Part shown: in pieces, positions 27,659-35,881 of the stretch | Layout of the letters: each line of letters begins with the position of its first letter | How positions within the stretch are numbered: the stretch's first letter is position 1 | NCBI RefSeq assembly: GCF_018531495.1 | Contig: NZ_JAHDTI010000002.1 | Span: forward strand, 1 to 64,000 | DNA: 64,000 nucleotides | Direction of reading: 5' to 3' | Origin: Nonomuraea sediminis | Lineage (GTDB): Bacteria; Actinomycetota; Actinomycetes; Streptosporangiales; Streptosporangiaceae | Translations under genes and position numbers: made by a program | Notes under the pieces: generated by a model | The model's database searches: none | What the model saw: the letters and a program-made list of their open reading frames with translations, nothing else | Told to the model about the DNA's origin: nothing

Positions 27659-28852
27659 ATGAAAGCTGTGATCATCGGCGGCGGCGTCGCCGGGCCGGTG
27701 GCGGCCATGGCGCTGCAGAAGGTGGGCATCGACTCGACCCTCTACGAGGCCCATCCCACCGGCGCGCACGGCGTGGGCGCCACGATGGGCCTGTCCATCA
27801 ACGGGCTGGCAGCGCTCCAGATCCTGGACGCGCACCGCGCCGTTGCCGACGCCGGGTTTTCCTGCCCCCGAGGCGTGATGTGGCTCGGCAACGGCCGGCG
27901 GCTCGGAGAGGACGTCCCGACCTCGCTGCCGGACGGCACGACGGCCATCCAGCTCCTGCGCGCCGACCTGTACGCCGCACTGCACGAGCACGCCGCTACC
28001 AGGGGTGTGCGCATCGAGTACGGCAGGCGTCTCGTCGAGGTCGACCACCGCGGAGACCAAGTCGTCGCGCGCTTCGCGGACGGCGGCGAGGCAGTAGGCG
28101 ATGTGCTCATCGGCGCCGACGGCATGCGTTCAGCGACCAGGCGATTCGTTGCCCCCGACGCGCCCCGCCCCCGCTACTGCGGCATCTTCGGCACCAACGG
28201 ATTCGCGCACAGCCTCGACCTGGACACCGAACCCGGCACCTTCCACATGGTGTTCGGCAGGCGAGCGTTCTTCGGCTACGTGCGGCGCGAGGACGGCTGC
28301 GTCTGGTGGTTCGTCAACGTCCCCGCCTCCAAGGAGCCCGCACCCGCCGAGCTTGCGGCGATCGCTGCCGAACAGTGGCAGCACCGGCTGCACGAACTCC
28401 TTGCGGTCGACGCCTCCCCCGCTGCCCGGATCATCCAGGCCACGCCGCCAGGCTACGACTGGTTCGTTTCCCATCAGATGAAGGCGCCCAGGACCTGGCA
28501 CCGGGGCCGGGCCGTACTGATCGGCGACGCCGCCCACGTCACCTCCCCCAGTTCGGGGCAGGGCGCCGCAATGGCCATAGAGGACGCCATCGAGCTTGCC
28601 CGCTGCCTGCGCGACATGCCGCTGACCCTGGCCCTCCCGGCCTACCAGCAGCTACGTGAGGGGCGCCTGCGCAAGGTGCACGCCGGCGCCCAGCAGGTCA
28701 ACCGGAGCAAGTCCGCCACCGGCTTGGGTCGGGTGCTCCGCGACGCAATGTTCCCGGTGCTCATGAAGCGGTTCGGCAGCCCCCAAGCCCTGGCCTGGCT
28801 GTACAACCACCGCATCGACTTCGACAGCAAGGTCACATCCGGAATGGGATGA
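27659..28852 (+). CDS. FAD-dependent monooxygenase (PHBH fold)
   Basis: This 397-residue group A flavoprotein monooxygenase has an N-terminal dinucleotide-binding GGGVAGPVAA, the DG-type motif LIGADGMRSATRR, and the second FAD motif RAVLIGDAAHVTSPSSGQGA. It uses NAD(P)H and O2 to hydroxylate a small, often aromatic, substrate. Divergent from the MarR gene with a palindromic operator between them. It sits between tRNA-Phe repeat copies B and C, so it is probably mobile-element cargo. Confidence 0.87.
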   Translation: MKAVIIGGGVAGPVAAMALQKVGIDSTLYEAHPTGAHGVGATMGLSINGLAALQILDAHRAVADAGFSCPRGVMWLGNGRRLGEDVPTSLPDGTTAIQLLRADLYAALHEHAATRGVRIEYGRRLVEVDHRGDQVVARFADGGEAVGDVLIGADGMRSATRRFVAPDAPRPRYCGIFGTNGFAHSLDLDTEPGTFHMVFGRRAFFGYVRREDGCVWWFVNVPASKEPAPAELAAIAAEQWQHRLHELLAVDASPAARIIQATPPGYDWFVSHQMKAPRTWHRGRAVLIGDAAHVTSPSSGQGAAMAIEDAIELARCLRDMPLTLALPAYQQLREGRLRKVHAGAQQVNRSKSATGLGRVLRDAMFPVLMKRFGSPQALAWLYNHRIDFDSKVTSGMG

Positions 28853-28956
28853 CCTGACAGTCGCACGAGCTTCCCACATGGCCCGCGAGCACCGACAGCA
28901 ACACAGCGCGGGGCGGCCCGCCACGCGGCAGTTTGCCGTCACCGGACACAAAAACG

Positions 28957-29044
28957 CCCGGAGCGATCTTCGCTTCGGGGCTTTCTTGCTGGTCGTAAGT
29001 GGTGGTCAGGGGCAGGGTCGAACTGCCGACCTTCCGCTTTTCAG
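28957..29044 (-). repeat. att-like copy C: tRNA-Phe 3' half plus terminator
   Basis: Nearly identical to 46373-46460. It contains terminator, spacer, acceptor 3' side, T-arm and anticodon 3' side, ending at TTTTCAG in the anticodon loop; the 5' half is absent. Confidence 0.85.
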
Positions 29045-29208
29045 AAGTCACGATCGCCCAGTGAAGTGGGTTCGACCAGGCGCCGTACTGTAGCCGCGGG
29101 TGCTCCCGTACGGGCTCGGTGCTCGACGTCGCCGTCATTCCGTCCCTACAGACCACCGCGTCGCCCGTAGCAGAGGTCTCGTAGTAGTCCGAGGGCGGGA
29201 AAGCCAGC

Positions 29209-29239
29209 TTGACCTTGACCTTAGGTCAGGGTCGACGCT
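29209..29239 (+). promoter_or_regulatory. MerR-type promoter with 19-bp spacer
   Basis: -35 TTGACC (29209-29214) and -10-like GACGCT (29234-29239) are exactly 19 bp apart. An imperfect palindrome (29211-29233, arms GACCTTGACCT and AGGTCAGGGTC) fills the spacer. The ATG begins 7 bp after the -10, so the transcript is probably leaderless. This is the classical geometry of MerR-activated promoters. Confidence 0.65.
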
Positions 29240-29245
29240 GTCGGC

Positions 29246-30049
29246 ATGACGATCTCAAACGCGAGCCACTCGGGCTGGAGCGGCATGTTGCCGGTGGAAG
29301 ACACCGCGCTGGCCGTGACCGACACCTGCGGGACAGGTACCCCCGTGGTCTACCTGAACGGTTCCTACGCCAGCCAGCGGCACTGGCGGCCTGTCATCAA
29401 CGACCTGGGGTCCGGATGGCGACACATCACCTACGACGAGCGTGCACGCGGCAAATCGAAGAAGTCGGCGGACTACTCCTTCGAGGCCTGCATCCGAGAT
29501 CTCGACGCCGTCCTGAAAGCCAGGAGGGTGGAGCGGCCGATTCTGGTGGGCTGGTCCTACGGCGCGCTGCTCGGGGTGCACTGGGCCGCTCGGAATCCGG
29601 GCCGCGTCGCCGGCGTGGTCGGGGTCGACGGCCCATATCCGACCGGCTGGACCGACGATGCCGACCACGAACGCATCCGGCAGCTGTTCCGTAAGTTCCG
29701 GTGGGCGTTGCCGATGGCGCGCCTCATCGGCAACGCCGCGCGGATGAGTGCCGCACAGCATGCCGACATCAACATCGAGGCCCACATCATCCACGCCGCC
29801 CTCGAACCGGTCCTCGACAGCGTGACCGTCCCGGTCCGATACGTGGTCGCCTCCGGGGAGGCCCTGGGCAGCAAGGATGACGAGCAAGAGCGGATGCGCA
29901 CTACCCTCAACCCCGTGCTCGCCCGCAACCCGAACCTCACGATAAGCGCGAAGGTCGCCAGCAACCACGGCACGGTCGTGCGCAAGGACTTCCGCGCCAT
30001 CGCCGCGGCCACCCGCGAGGTCGCCGCCCTCACCCGCGAAAGTCGCTGA
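29246..30049 (+). CDS. Alpha/beta-fold hydrolase
   Basis: A 267-residue hydrolase with the nucleophile elbow GWSYGA, the oxyanion segment VVYLNGSYASQRHW, and a C-terminal NHGTVV that could supply the catalytic His. Family resembles small-molecule esterases/epoxide hydrolases. The downstream merR-like gene starts 6 bp after its stop, so the two are one operon driven by the MerR-type promoter immediately upstream. ATG 29246 fits a leaderless mRNA. Confidence 0.82.
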   Translation: MTISNASHSGWSGMLPVEDTALAVTDTCGTGTPVVYLNGSYASQRHWRPVINDLGSGWRHITYDERARGKSKKSADYSFEACIRDLDAVLKARRVERPILVGWSYGALLGVHWAARNPGRVAGVVGVDGPYPTGWTDDADHERIRQLFRKFRWALPMARLIGNAARMSAAQHADINIEAHIIHAALEPVLDSVTVPVRYVVASGEALGSKDDEQERMRTTLNPVLARNPNLTISAKVASNHGTVVRKDFRAIAAATREVAALTRESR

Positions 30050-30054
30050 CGACC

Positions 30055-30828
30055 ATGACCAGCGGCGTCACGATCGGCCAGGCGGCAGCCTTCGCCGGCG
30101 TCACGATCAAGACCATCCGCCACTACCACCGGCTTGGCCTGGTCGACGAGCCGCGCCGTGACAGTTCTGGCTATCGCCGCTACGGGTCGTCCGACCTGCT
30201 GCGGCTGGTCCAGATCCGGACGCTCGCTGAGTCCGGCGTACCGCTGTCCGAGATCGGCGCCCTGCTCGATGCCGATCCGCAGCGGTTCGCCGCCGACCTG
30301 GCCGAGGTCAAACGGCGGCTGACCGAGCGGATCGAGGAGTTGATCGCGCGCCGCGACTTGCTGGACCGGCTGGCCAACGGTGACCGGGCCCTGTTGCCCG
30401 ACCGGGCCTGCGCGCTGTTGGACCGGGCTGCCGACCTCGGCTTCACCCCGGACGAGGTGGCGGCCTACCGCGAGGGCATGGTGCTGGCCAGGGCCCTGGT
30501 CCCTGACGGCTTCGACGACTTTCTCACCAAGGGCGAGCACGCCCTCGACGACACCCGGTTCGTCGCCTTGAACAAGCAATGCTGGGCCGCCAAGGACTTG
30601 GAACCCGACGACCCCCGCATCGAGGAACTCGCGACCGCCGTGGCCGACCACTTCCTCGCCAACCCCGCGTTGCTCGCCATTTCGAACGGCCTCCAGGCCC
30701 GTACTGACGCCACCCGGTACGGCCTGCTCAACCACCACGGCGAAGACCAGGGCCCGGCCATGGCCCACCTGACCGCGCTAGTCGAGACAAAACTGCGCTC
30801 CGCCGGAGTAGACATCCCACGCCAGTAA
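30055..30828 (+). CDS. MerR-family transcriptional regulator
   Basis: This 257-residue protein has the MerR HTH (TIGQAAAFAGVTIKTIRHYH, then the wing RRDSSGYRRYGSSDLLRLVQI) and the dimerisation coiled coil (LAEVKRRLTERIEELIARRD). A long C-terminal helical domain is of the kind that senses organic ligands (TipAS-like length, not proven). Second gene after the hydrolase; probably autoregulates through the 19-bp-spacer promoter. Confidence 0.87.
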   Translation: MTSGVTIGQAAAFAGVTIKTIRHYHRLGLVDEPRRDSSGYRRYGSSDLLRLVQIRTLAESGVPLSEIGALLDADPQRFAADLAEVKRRLTERIEELIARRDLLDRLANGDRALLPDRACALLDRAADLGFTPDEVAAYREGMVLARALVPDGFDDFLTKGEHALDDTRFVALNKQCWAAKDLEPDDPRIEELATAVADHFLANPALLAISNGLQARTDATRYGLLNHHGEDQGPAMAHLTALVETKLRSAGVDIPRQ

Positions 30829-31506
30829 TGGCAGCCCCGCAGGCGCGCTCATTCCCGAGCATGCCGGCGCCCGGCGAGCTTGCCCCACACGGATACGGCA
30901 GCGATGCAGACAACGGGCACGAGTGGTTCCCCATGATGAGCACCCATCGGGAAGATCCACGACAGCAACGCCCACCGCGGATGGGCCTGCGACGTCCTTC
31001 CCGGCGGCAGCATGAAGCCGAGAGAAGGAAGGATCACGATCAGCAGACCAGCCACCTCGACGAGCGGGGCGGGGCACCCACCCGTCCTCCATGCGAACGC
31101 GGCTGACCGGGCATGCGCGACCACGCGCGAAACCCGACTGGCGGCCACCTCACGCGGGTCACCCTAACAGTCCCGAATACCTCAGGCCGCTTTCGAACTT
31201 CGCCGCGCTCAACTCAAGGTCGCAGCCGGATCGGCATGACGAGAGGACTCGACACGTCCGCGCAGATAAACACAGCCGACGCGTCAACGGCGGAGCCGCC
31301 GAACTGTTAGATTCGGGAGTCATGATCAAGGAGAGGTGCGCGCCACGAACCATTGACGCGTAGCAGGGGACTCCTGGGTTCGAGGAGGATCGACAACCCT
31401 TCGACGGGGCTCTATTCCTGGCCGAGCGGCCGGTCACTGCAGCAAGGTCAGGACCGGTCGTGTGCCGTGTGAGCAGCCAGGCCAGCCGATCAACAATGGG
31501 GGCAAT
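30829..31506. other. Mostly non-coding spacer
   Basis: Apart from the weak membrane-protein ORF listed next, I see nothing. The last 100 bp include the promoter and the GGGGG ribosome site of the secreted peptidase. Confidence 0.4.
30849..31148 (-). CDS. Possible small membrane protein
   Basis: A 99-residue ORF with two hydrophobic stretches (LVEVAGLLIVILPSLGFMLP and PLVPVVCIAAVSVWGKLAG). The composition is reasonable for a short membrane protein, but it has no known family, ribosome site or partner. It could equally be chance. Confidence 0.3.
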   Translation of the reverse strand: MAASRVSRVVAHARSAAFAWRTGGCPAPLVEVAGLLIVILPSLGFMLPPGRTSQAHPRWALLSWIFPMGAHHGEPLVPVVCIAAVSVWGKLAGRRHARE

Positions 31507-32991
31507 GTGCCAAGAAGAACTTCCATGCTCGCCACCGTCCTCGTGGCGATGGCGACGCTGTTATCCGGTCCGATGGGCGGGGTGGCCAACGCGACGCCGA
31601 CCGGAGGGGATGCCGTCGGCAAGCGCGGCATCACCTGGGGGCCGTGCGAGGAGGAGCCCACCGTCGAGTGCGGCACGCTGGCCGTACCGATCGACTGGTC
31701 CAAGCCGAACGGACCCACCGTCGACCTGGCCCTCGCCCGGCGCAAGGCCACCGACCCCGCCGCGCGGATCGGATCCCTGCTGACCAACCCGGGCGGACCC
31801 GGCAACTCCGGCGTGAACGACATCCTTCGCCCCTCCGGCTTCAGTGAGAACGTCCAGCGGCGGTTCGACATCGTCAGCTACGACCCCCGGGGCGTCGCCC
31901 GCAGCGGCTCAGTGACCTGCTCGGCTTCGGTGTACAACGCTATGCCGTACCCGGTCATGACCAGCCAGGCCGACTACGACAAGTGGGTCGCCTTCGACAA
32001 GAAGCTGTACGCGGACTGCCGCAAGCTCACCGGCCCCCTGTACGACCACATCGACTCGGCCAACGTGGCGCGTGACATGGACGCCATTCGCGCCGCGCTC
32101 GGCGAAGACAAGCTCACCTCGTACGGCGTCTCCTACGGCACGCTCGCCCAGCAGATGTACGCCGAGCTCTTCCCGAACCGGATCCGGGCCATGGTGCTGG
32201 ACAGCAACATGGACCACAGCCTGAACGTCAAGGCGTTCCAGGCGACCGAGGCGGCCACCGTCCAGGACAGCTTCGCGGAGTTCGTCGCCTGGTGCGACCG
32301 GGACACCGACTGCGTCCTTCACGGGCGCGACGTCCGGGCGCTGTGGAAGGGACTGCTCGAGAAGGCGGGTCGCGGCGAGCTGTACTGGCCTGGCGTCACC
32401 GACCGCCCAGTGAGCGCCCACAACCTCCTCTGGCTGGGCGTGGTGCTCAATGAGGCGCCCGTCTGGCGGCAGGAAGCCAAGGTGCTCCTCGCCCTGGACG
32501 GCGGGCCGGTGCCGGATGACATGCCGGGCCCTCCCGGCAACGGGCCCGTGAACGGTGAGTTCGCCGAACTCCCCACCGCGATCCTCTGCGAGGACTTCAA
32601 CCTGTCGCTCCGGAACTACAACGAGTACGCCGACGTGATGCGCAGCTCCAACGCCGTGGCCCCGGACATGCGGTACAACCCGATGCCGATGGGCGACATG
32701 CCGATCTGCCAGGGCCACCCGGTCAACAACCCGCAGCACCGGCTGCGGTACACGGGTAGAGCTCCGCTGTTGGTGGGCACCTCCATGCACGACCCCGACA
32801 CGCCGTACGCGTGGTCGGCCAACGTGGCCCGCCAGCTCGGCTCCAAGGCCGCGCTGCTCACGTACGAGGGTTGGGGCCATGGCGTTTACGGCATGACCCA
32901 GTGCACCACGGCTGCCATGGACAGCTACCTGATCTCGCTGACCGTGCCCGCACGGGGCACCCGCTGCCCGGCGGAAGAGCCCCAGGGGTAG
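31507..32991 (+). CDS. Secreted alpha/beta hydrolase, tripeptidyl-aminopeptidase type (S33)
   Basis: From GTG 31507 (GGGGG at -8) the 494-residue product has a signal peptide ending near VANA-TP. The mature sequence shows the family start ITWGPC and VECGTLAVPIDW, the oxyanion segment NPGGPGNSG, the nucleophile elbow GVSYGT, the acid region HDPDTPY, and the catalytic His in GWGHGVYG. The family (SlpD/E, Tap) releases tripeptides or hydrolyses esters outside the cell. Next to integrase remnants; cargo of the C-D segment. Confidence 0.87.
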   Translation: MPRRTSMLATVLVAMATLLSGPMGGVANATPTGGDAVGKRGITWGPCEEEPTVECGTLAVPIDWSKPNGPTVDLALARRKATDPAARIGSLLTNPGGPGNSGVNDILRPSGFSENVQRRFDIVSYDPRGVARSGSVTCSASVYNAMPYPVMTSQADYDKWVAFDKKLYADCRKLTGPLYDHIDSANVARDMDAIRAALGEDKLTSYGVSYGTLAQQMYAELFPNRIRAMVLDSNMDHSLNVKAFQATEAATVQDSFAEFVAWCDRDTDCVLHGRDVRALWKGLLEKAGRGELYWPGVTDRPVSAHNLLWLGVVLNEAPVWRQEAKVLLALDGGPVPDDMPGPPGNGPVNGEFAELPTAILCEDFNLSLRNYNEYADVMRSSNAVAPDMRYNPMPMGDMPICQGHPVNNPQHRLRYTGRAPLLVGTSMHDPDTPYAWSANVARQLGSKAALLTYEGWGHGVYGMTQCTTAAMDSYLISLTVPARGTRCPAEEPQG

Positions 32992-33125
32992 GTCGAACAG
33001 CGGCAGACCGAGACGTGAACGCCGGTGCCAGGCTGACGCGGATCAGCCCGGCACCGGCCATCGGCAGACCAGCCGCCGGTCGGCCTTGGCGCCAGTCCCT
33101 CTCACGCCCGGTCGTTGATCTCTGT

Positions 33126-33473
33126 GCAGGCCGCCTGATCACCGAGCCCATGCGTTTGGAAGCATTCGGAGTGGACGACTCCGACCTCGTCTTCACCACC
33201 AGGAACGGCACGCCGGTCGAGCCGCATAACTTCAACCGCGCCTTCGAGGCGCGTTGCCGCAACGCCGGTGTCCCTCACATCCGTGTGCACGACACCCGGC
33301 GCACATGCGCCTCACTCCTGGCCGCCCTCGACGTCCACCCGCGCGTCGCCATGCGGCTCCTGCGGCACTCGCAGATCTCCATGACGATGGACGTCTACAC
33401 GCAGATCCCGTCACCCAAAACCCGCAAGGCCCTCGACCGGCTGAACGACAGCCTCGGGAATCGGATGCCGTAG
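33126..33473 (+). pseudogene. Tyrosine recombinase, C-terminal fragment
   Basis: The frame reads AFGVDDSDLVFTTRNGTPVE and then HDTRRTCASLLAALDVHPRV (HxxR box), RLLRHSQISMTMDVYTQI (H and catalytic Tyr) to a stop at 33471-33473. The core-binding domain and first Arg box are absent. It is a second, different integrase relic just before the larger one. Confidence 0.7.
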
Positions 33474-33485
33474 CTCGGCTCCGTT

Positions 33486-34110
33486 GCGCATTCGCTGCTG
33501 TACAAGATCAAAGAGCAAGCGCGGCTGGTCCACAAGGCGTCGCAGGACGACCGGTTCCACGCCCTGTACATCCTGGCCATCTGCCTCGGCCTACGTCGTG
33601 GGGAGCTCCTCGGGCTGCGCTGGGAGGACGTCGACCTCGACACGGGCACTCTAGAAGTAGTTCAGACCCTCCAGCGAGTGGACGGTGAGCTCGGCTTCGC
33701 CCGCCCCAAGACGGAGAACTCCGAGCACACGATCCCGCTACCTCAGCTCTGCCTCGACGCCCTCAAAGAGCACCACACGCGCCAGCTCGCCGAACGATCG
33801 GACGCCTGGCCGGACTGGGAGGACCACAGCCTTGTCTTCCCATCGCGCCGCCTCACACCGATGGAACCTGACAACCTCCGGCGAAGCTGGGGAGCCGTCC
33901 GCAAGGCCGCCGGCCTCGGTGAAATGCGCCTGCACGATCTGAGGCACACCCGCGTGAGCCTGCTCCTTGACCTGGCAGTTCCTCCGCACGTGGTCTGAGA
34001 GATCGTCGGACACAGCGATATCGAGGTCACGATGACGATCCACGCTCACGCCTCGCTCGACGAGAAGCGCAAGGCTCTGGGCAGGCTCGGCCAGACCTAT
34101 CTTAATTCCC
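33486..34110 (+). pseudogene. Tyrosine recombinase with internal stop and Tyr-to-His change
   Basis: An integrase relative runs from LYILAICLGLRRGELLGLRW (Arg box) through MRLHDLRHTRVSLLLDLAVP (HxxR) to IVGHSDIEVTMTIHAHAS. An in-frame TGA interrupts it at 33996-33998. In the last motif, where family members have the catalytic Tyr ('I-Y-A/S-H'), this copy has His. The N-terminal arm-binding domain is also missing. So it is dead three times over. It lies 365 bp left of repeat copy D, the normal int-att arrangement. Confidence 0.8.
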
Positions 34111-34195
34111 GCACATTTCATCAAGCACAACAATGCACTCTTGAGCAACTCGCGCGAGCCGATGCCCACCGCCCCCTGAAAGAAGGAGACTTCGA

Positions 34196-34387
34196 ATGGC
34201 ACTCGGTTCTGGACGGCGCGTCCTTGTGGTCGCGCTACTGCAAGTGCCAACGCTCCTGATCATCATGATGCTGCTGCCCTTCTGGGTAGCACAGGCGATG
34301 CGGCGAGACACGGGGGATTCCGTCTCAGCCGTGGTCTCCCAGTTGGCCGACTGGGCCAAGACCATCACCGACATGGCGAAGAAGTAA
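34196..34387 (+). CDS. Small single-pass membrane protein
   Basis: This 63-residue protein has one TM helix (LLIIMMLLPFWVAQAM) after a short basic N-terminus and then an amphipathic tail ending in KK. AAGGAGA lies at ideal spacing and a strong terminator follows, so the unit looks expressed, unlike the ruined integrase before it. Function unknown; the shape would suit a holin-like, toxin-like or regulatory peptide. Confidence 0.6.
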   Translation: MALGSGRRVLVVALLQVPTLLIIMMLLPFWVAQAMRRDTGDSVSAVVSQLADWAKTITDMAKK

Positions 34388-34390
34388 CTG

Positions 34391-34424
34391 ACGGCCGCCC
34401 CACAGCAACGCTGCGGGGCCGTTT
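34391..34424 (+). terminator. Intrinsic terminator
   Basis: ACGGCCGCCCC-aCAGC-aac-GCTGc-GGGGCCGT forms a GC-rich hairpin, followed by TTGTTT. Confidence 0.75.
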
Positions 34425-34474
34425 GTTTCTATGGAGGAAGACCATGGACGTTGCCGTCAGTGGACACAAAAATG

Positions 34475-34564
34475 CCCCAGAGCGATCCTCGCTTCGGGGC
34501 TTTCTTGCTGGTCGTAGGTGGTGGTCAGGGGCAGGGTCGAACTGCCGACCTTCCGCTTTTCAGG
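34475..34564 (-). repeat. att-like copy D: tRNA-Phe 3' half plus terminator
   Basis: Matches 46371-46460 with three or four substitutions, including two in the terminator stem. It ends at TTTTCAGG in the anticodon loop. The dead integrase lies just to the left. Confidence 0.85.
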
Positions 34565-34740
34565 CACCCGAACGCACGTTCTGATCACGGCGGCGCGCTC
34601 CTGACGTGCGTACAACCGTCCGCCAGTGTCCGCTCACGTCTGTGATCAACTCCTGTCGTTGTCACTCAGTTAGTCAGGCAGGCTGAAACACGCTGGGGGT
34701 CGGGGCAGTGCGGTGGTGTCGCCTTACCGGGTCGCTGATT

Positions 34741-35170
34741 GCTCGGCGGAATCCACTACCGCGACGCAATCCGCGCGTGCCCTGCGCTCGCGCGGACGTG
34801 GGTCAGATGCACGGTGTTGATGCCGCCCGCGCAGCCTATGCGCTGTCGTTTGACTCCCGCTGTGGCGGTGCTCTTCTCCGCACTGGACTCATTCAGCACT
34901 CCCACGGTCAGGCTGCCGGGCCGGGCGGCGGGTCGAGACGGGCCATGGCGAAGCGATGGATGGCGCTCATCGCGCCCGACGTGTCCCAGGTGACGTGACT
35001 CAACAGCCGCTGGGTGGCGTGGGGGCTGCTGTCGCCCGACCACTCTGCGATCGTCCAGCCGGTGCGTCTGGGCAGGTCGGAAAGCACGGTTCGGACGTGT
35101 TTGGCCACCTGCGGCCGCGGTTTGACCCTGGTGAAACGTCGGCGCCAGCGCGGTTTAGTTCCTCGGTGTT
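34741..35170 (-). pseudogene. IS701-family transposase fragment, frameshifted
   Basis: In one minus-strand frame 35108-34908 reads VLSDLPRRTGWTIAEW and LLSHVTWDTSGAM, the conserved N-terminus of IS701-type transposases. In another frame 34910-34756 continues as GVLNESSAEKSTATAGVKRQ and then CAGGINTVHLTHVRAS, the following 'DE(T)G-x-x-K' region in altered form. The C-terminal catalytic part is missing. Confidence 0.65.
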
Positions 35171-35377
35171 CCGCTATATCCGCGTGGCTTCTACGGTGAA
35201 GGTGGCAGCCGCCTTCGATCTTGTTCTCGTCACACAGCCATGATCAGATCACGAGCGGCCGCTCCCAGGTGCTGGAATTCTCGTCACAAGATCGTACGGG
35301 CCCAGAGCGCATCATCTCAGCTCAGCCAACGTATGGTAGCTGCCGCACTAGAATTTGCGGAGGGGTTCAGTAGCTAC

Positions 35378-35869
35378 CTATCCGTTGCCATAGTCGATGA
35401 TCCGCCAACGCTCTGACGGATTGTTCCGTCCGACGGAGAAATCGTAGAAGCATTCCCCGTCCGTTTCTGGTCCTGCTTCCTCCATGTCGACTGTGTATCT
35501 AGTGGGAACTGAGAACACACTTGTGGCGTATGCGGAGGTGTCAGCGTGAGGCTTTCCCACCCAGGTCAGCTCTAGGCGGCGATAGTAGCAACCGATGCCG
35601 TCACCGCCATGCCTCTCGAGGAAGGAGGTCGTTGCCAACGCTCGTACCGCGTTGTTATCCCTGGCCGCTACGGCGTTAAGATACGCAACGACCACCTCTT
35701 TTGGGCCAGCGTCCGAGGGGGGGACGGCGACGGTAGAGCGCTTCTCGGGAAAGAGCTTGCACCACTCCACTCGTAGCGTCGGAAGCACTTCACGTAAGAT
35801 CGCGACACCCGCAACCGCCAGGGCGACGACGGTCAGTAGCCAGATCACGCGCGTCGCCCTGGCAGTCAC
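35378..35869 (-). CDS. Membrane-anchored protein, possible immunity or partner protein
   Basis: This 163-residue protein has an N-terminal TM helix (residues 7-27) and an extracytoplasmic domain. That domain has the layout of small NTF2-like folds (EVVVAYLNAVAARDNNAVRALA, a helix-rich start, then strands ending in RWRIIDYGNG). The gene starts 12 bp after the stop of the 1343-residue amidase-domain protein, on the same strand. The position resembles an immunity gene, but the sequence itself does not prove it. Confidence 0.6.
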   Translation of the reverse strand: MTARATRVIWLLTVVALAVAGVAILREVLPTLRVEWCKLFPEKRSTVAVPPSDAGPKEVVVAYLNAVAARDNNAVRALATTSFLERHGGDGIGCYYRRLELTWVGKPHADTSAYATSVFSVPTRYTVDMEEAGPETDGECFYDFSVGRNNPSERWRIIDYGNG

Positions 35870-35881
35870 GTTGCAGTCCTC

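Noticed and set aside
28878..29093. Short ORF ending in a GGQGQGRTADLPLF-like peptide
   Set aside because: This peptide is only the translated terminator and tRNA-Phe repeat. It recurs at 34.5 and 46.4 kb for the same reason.
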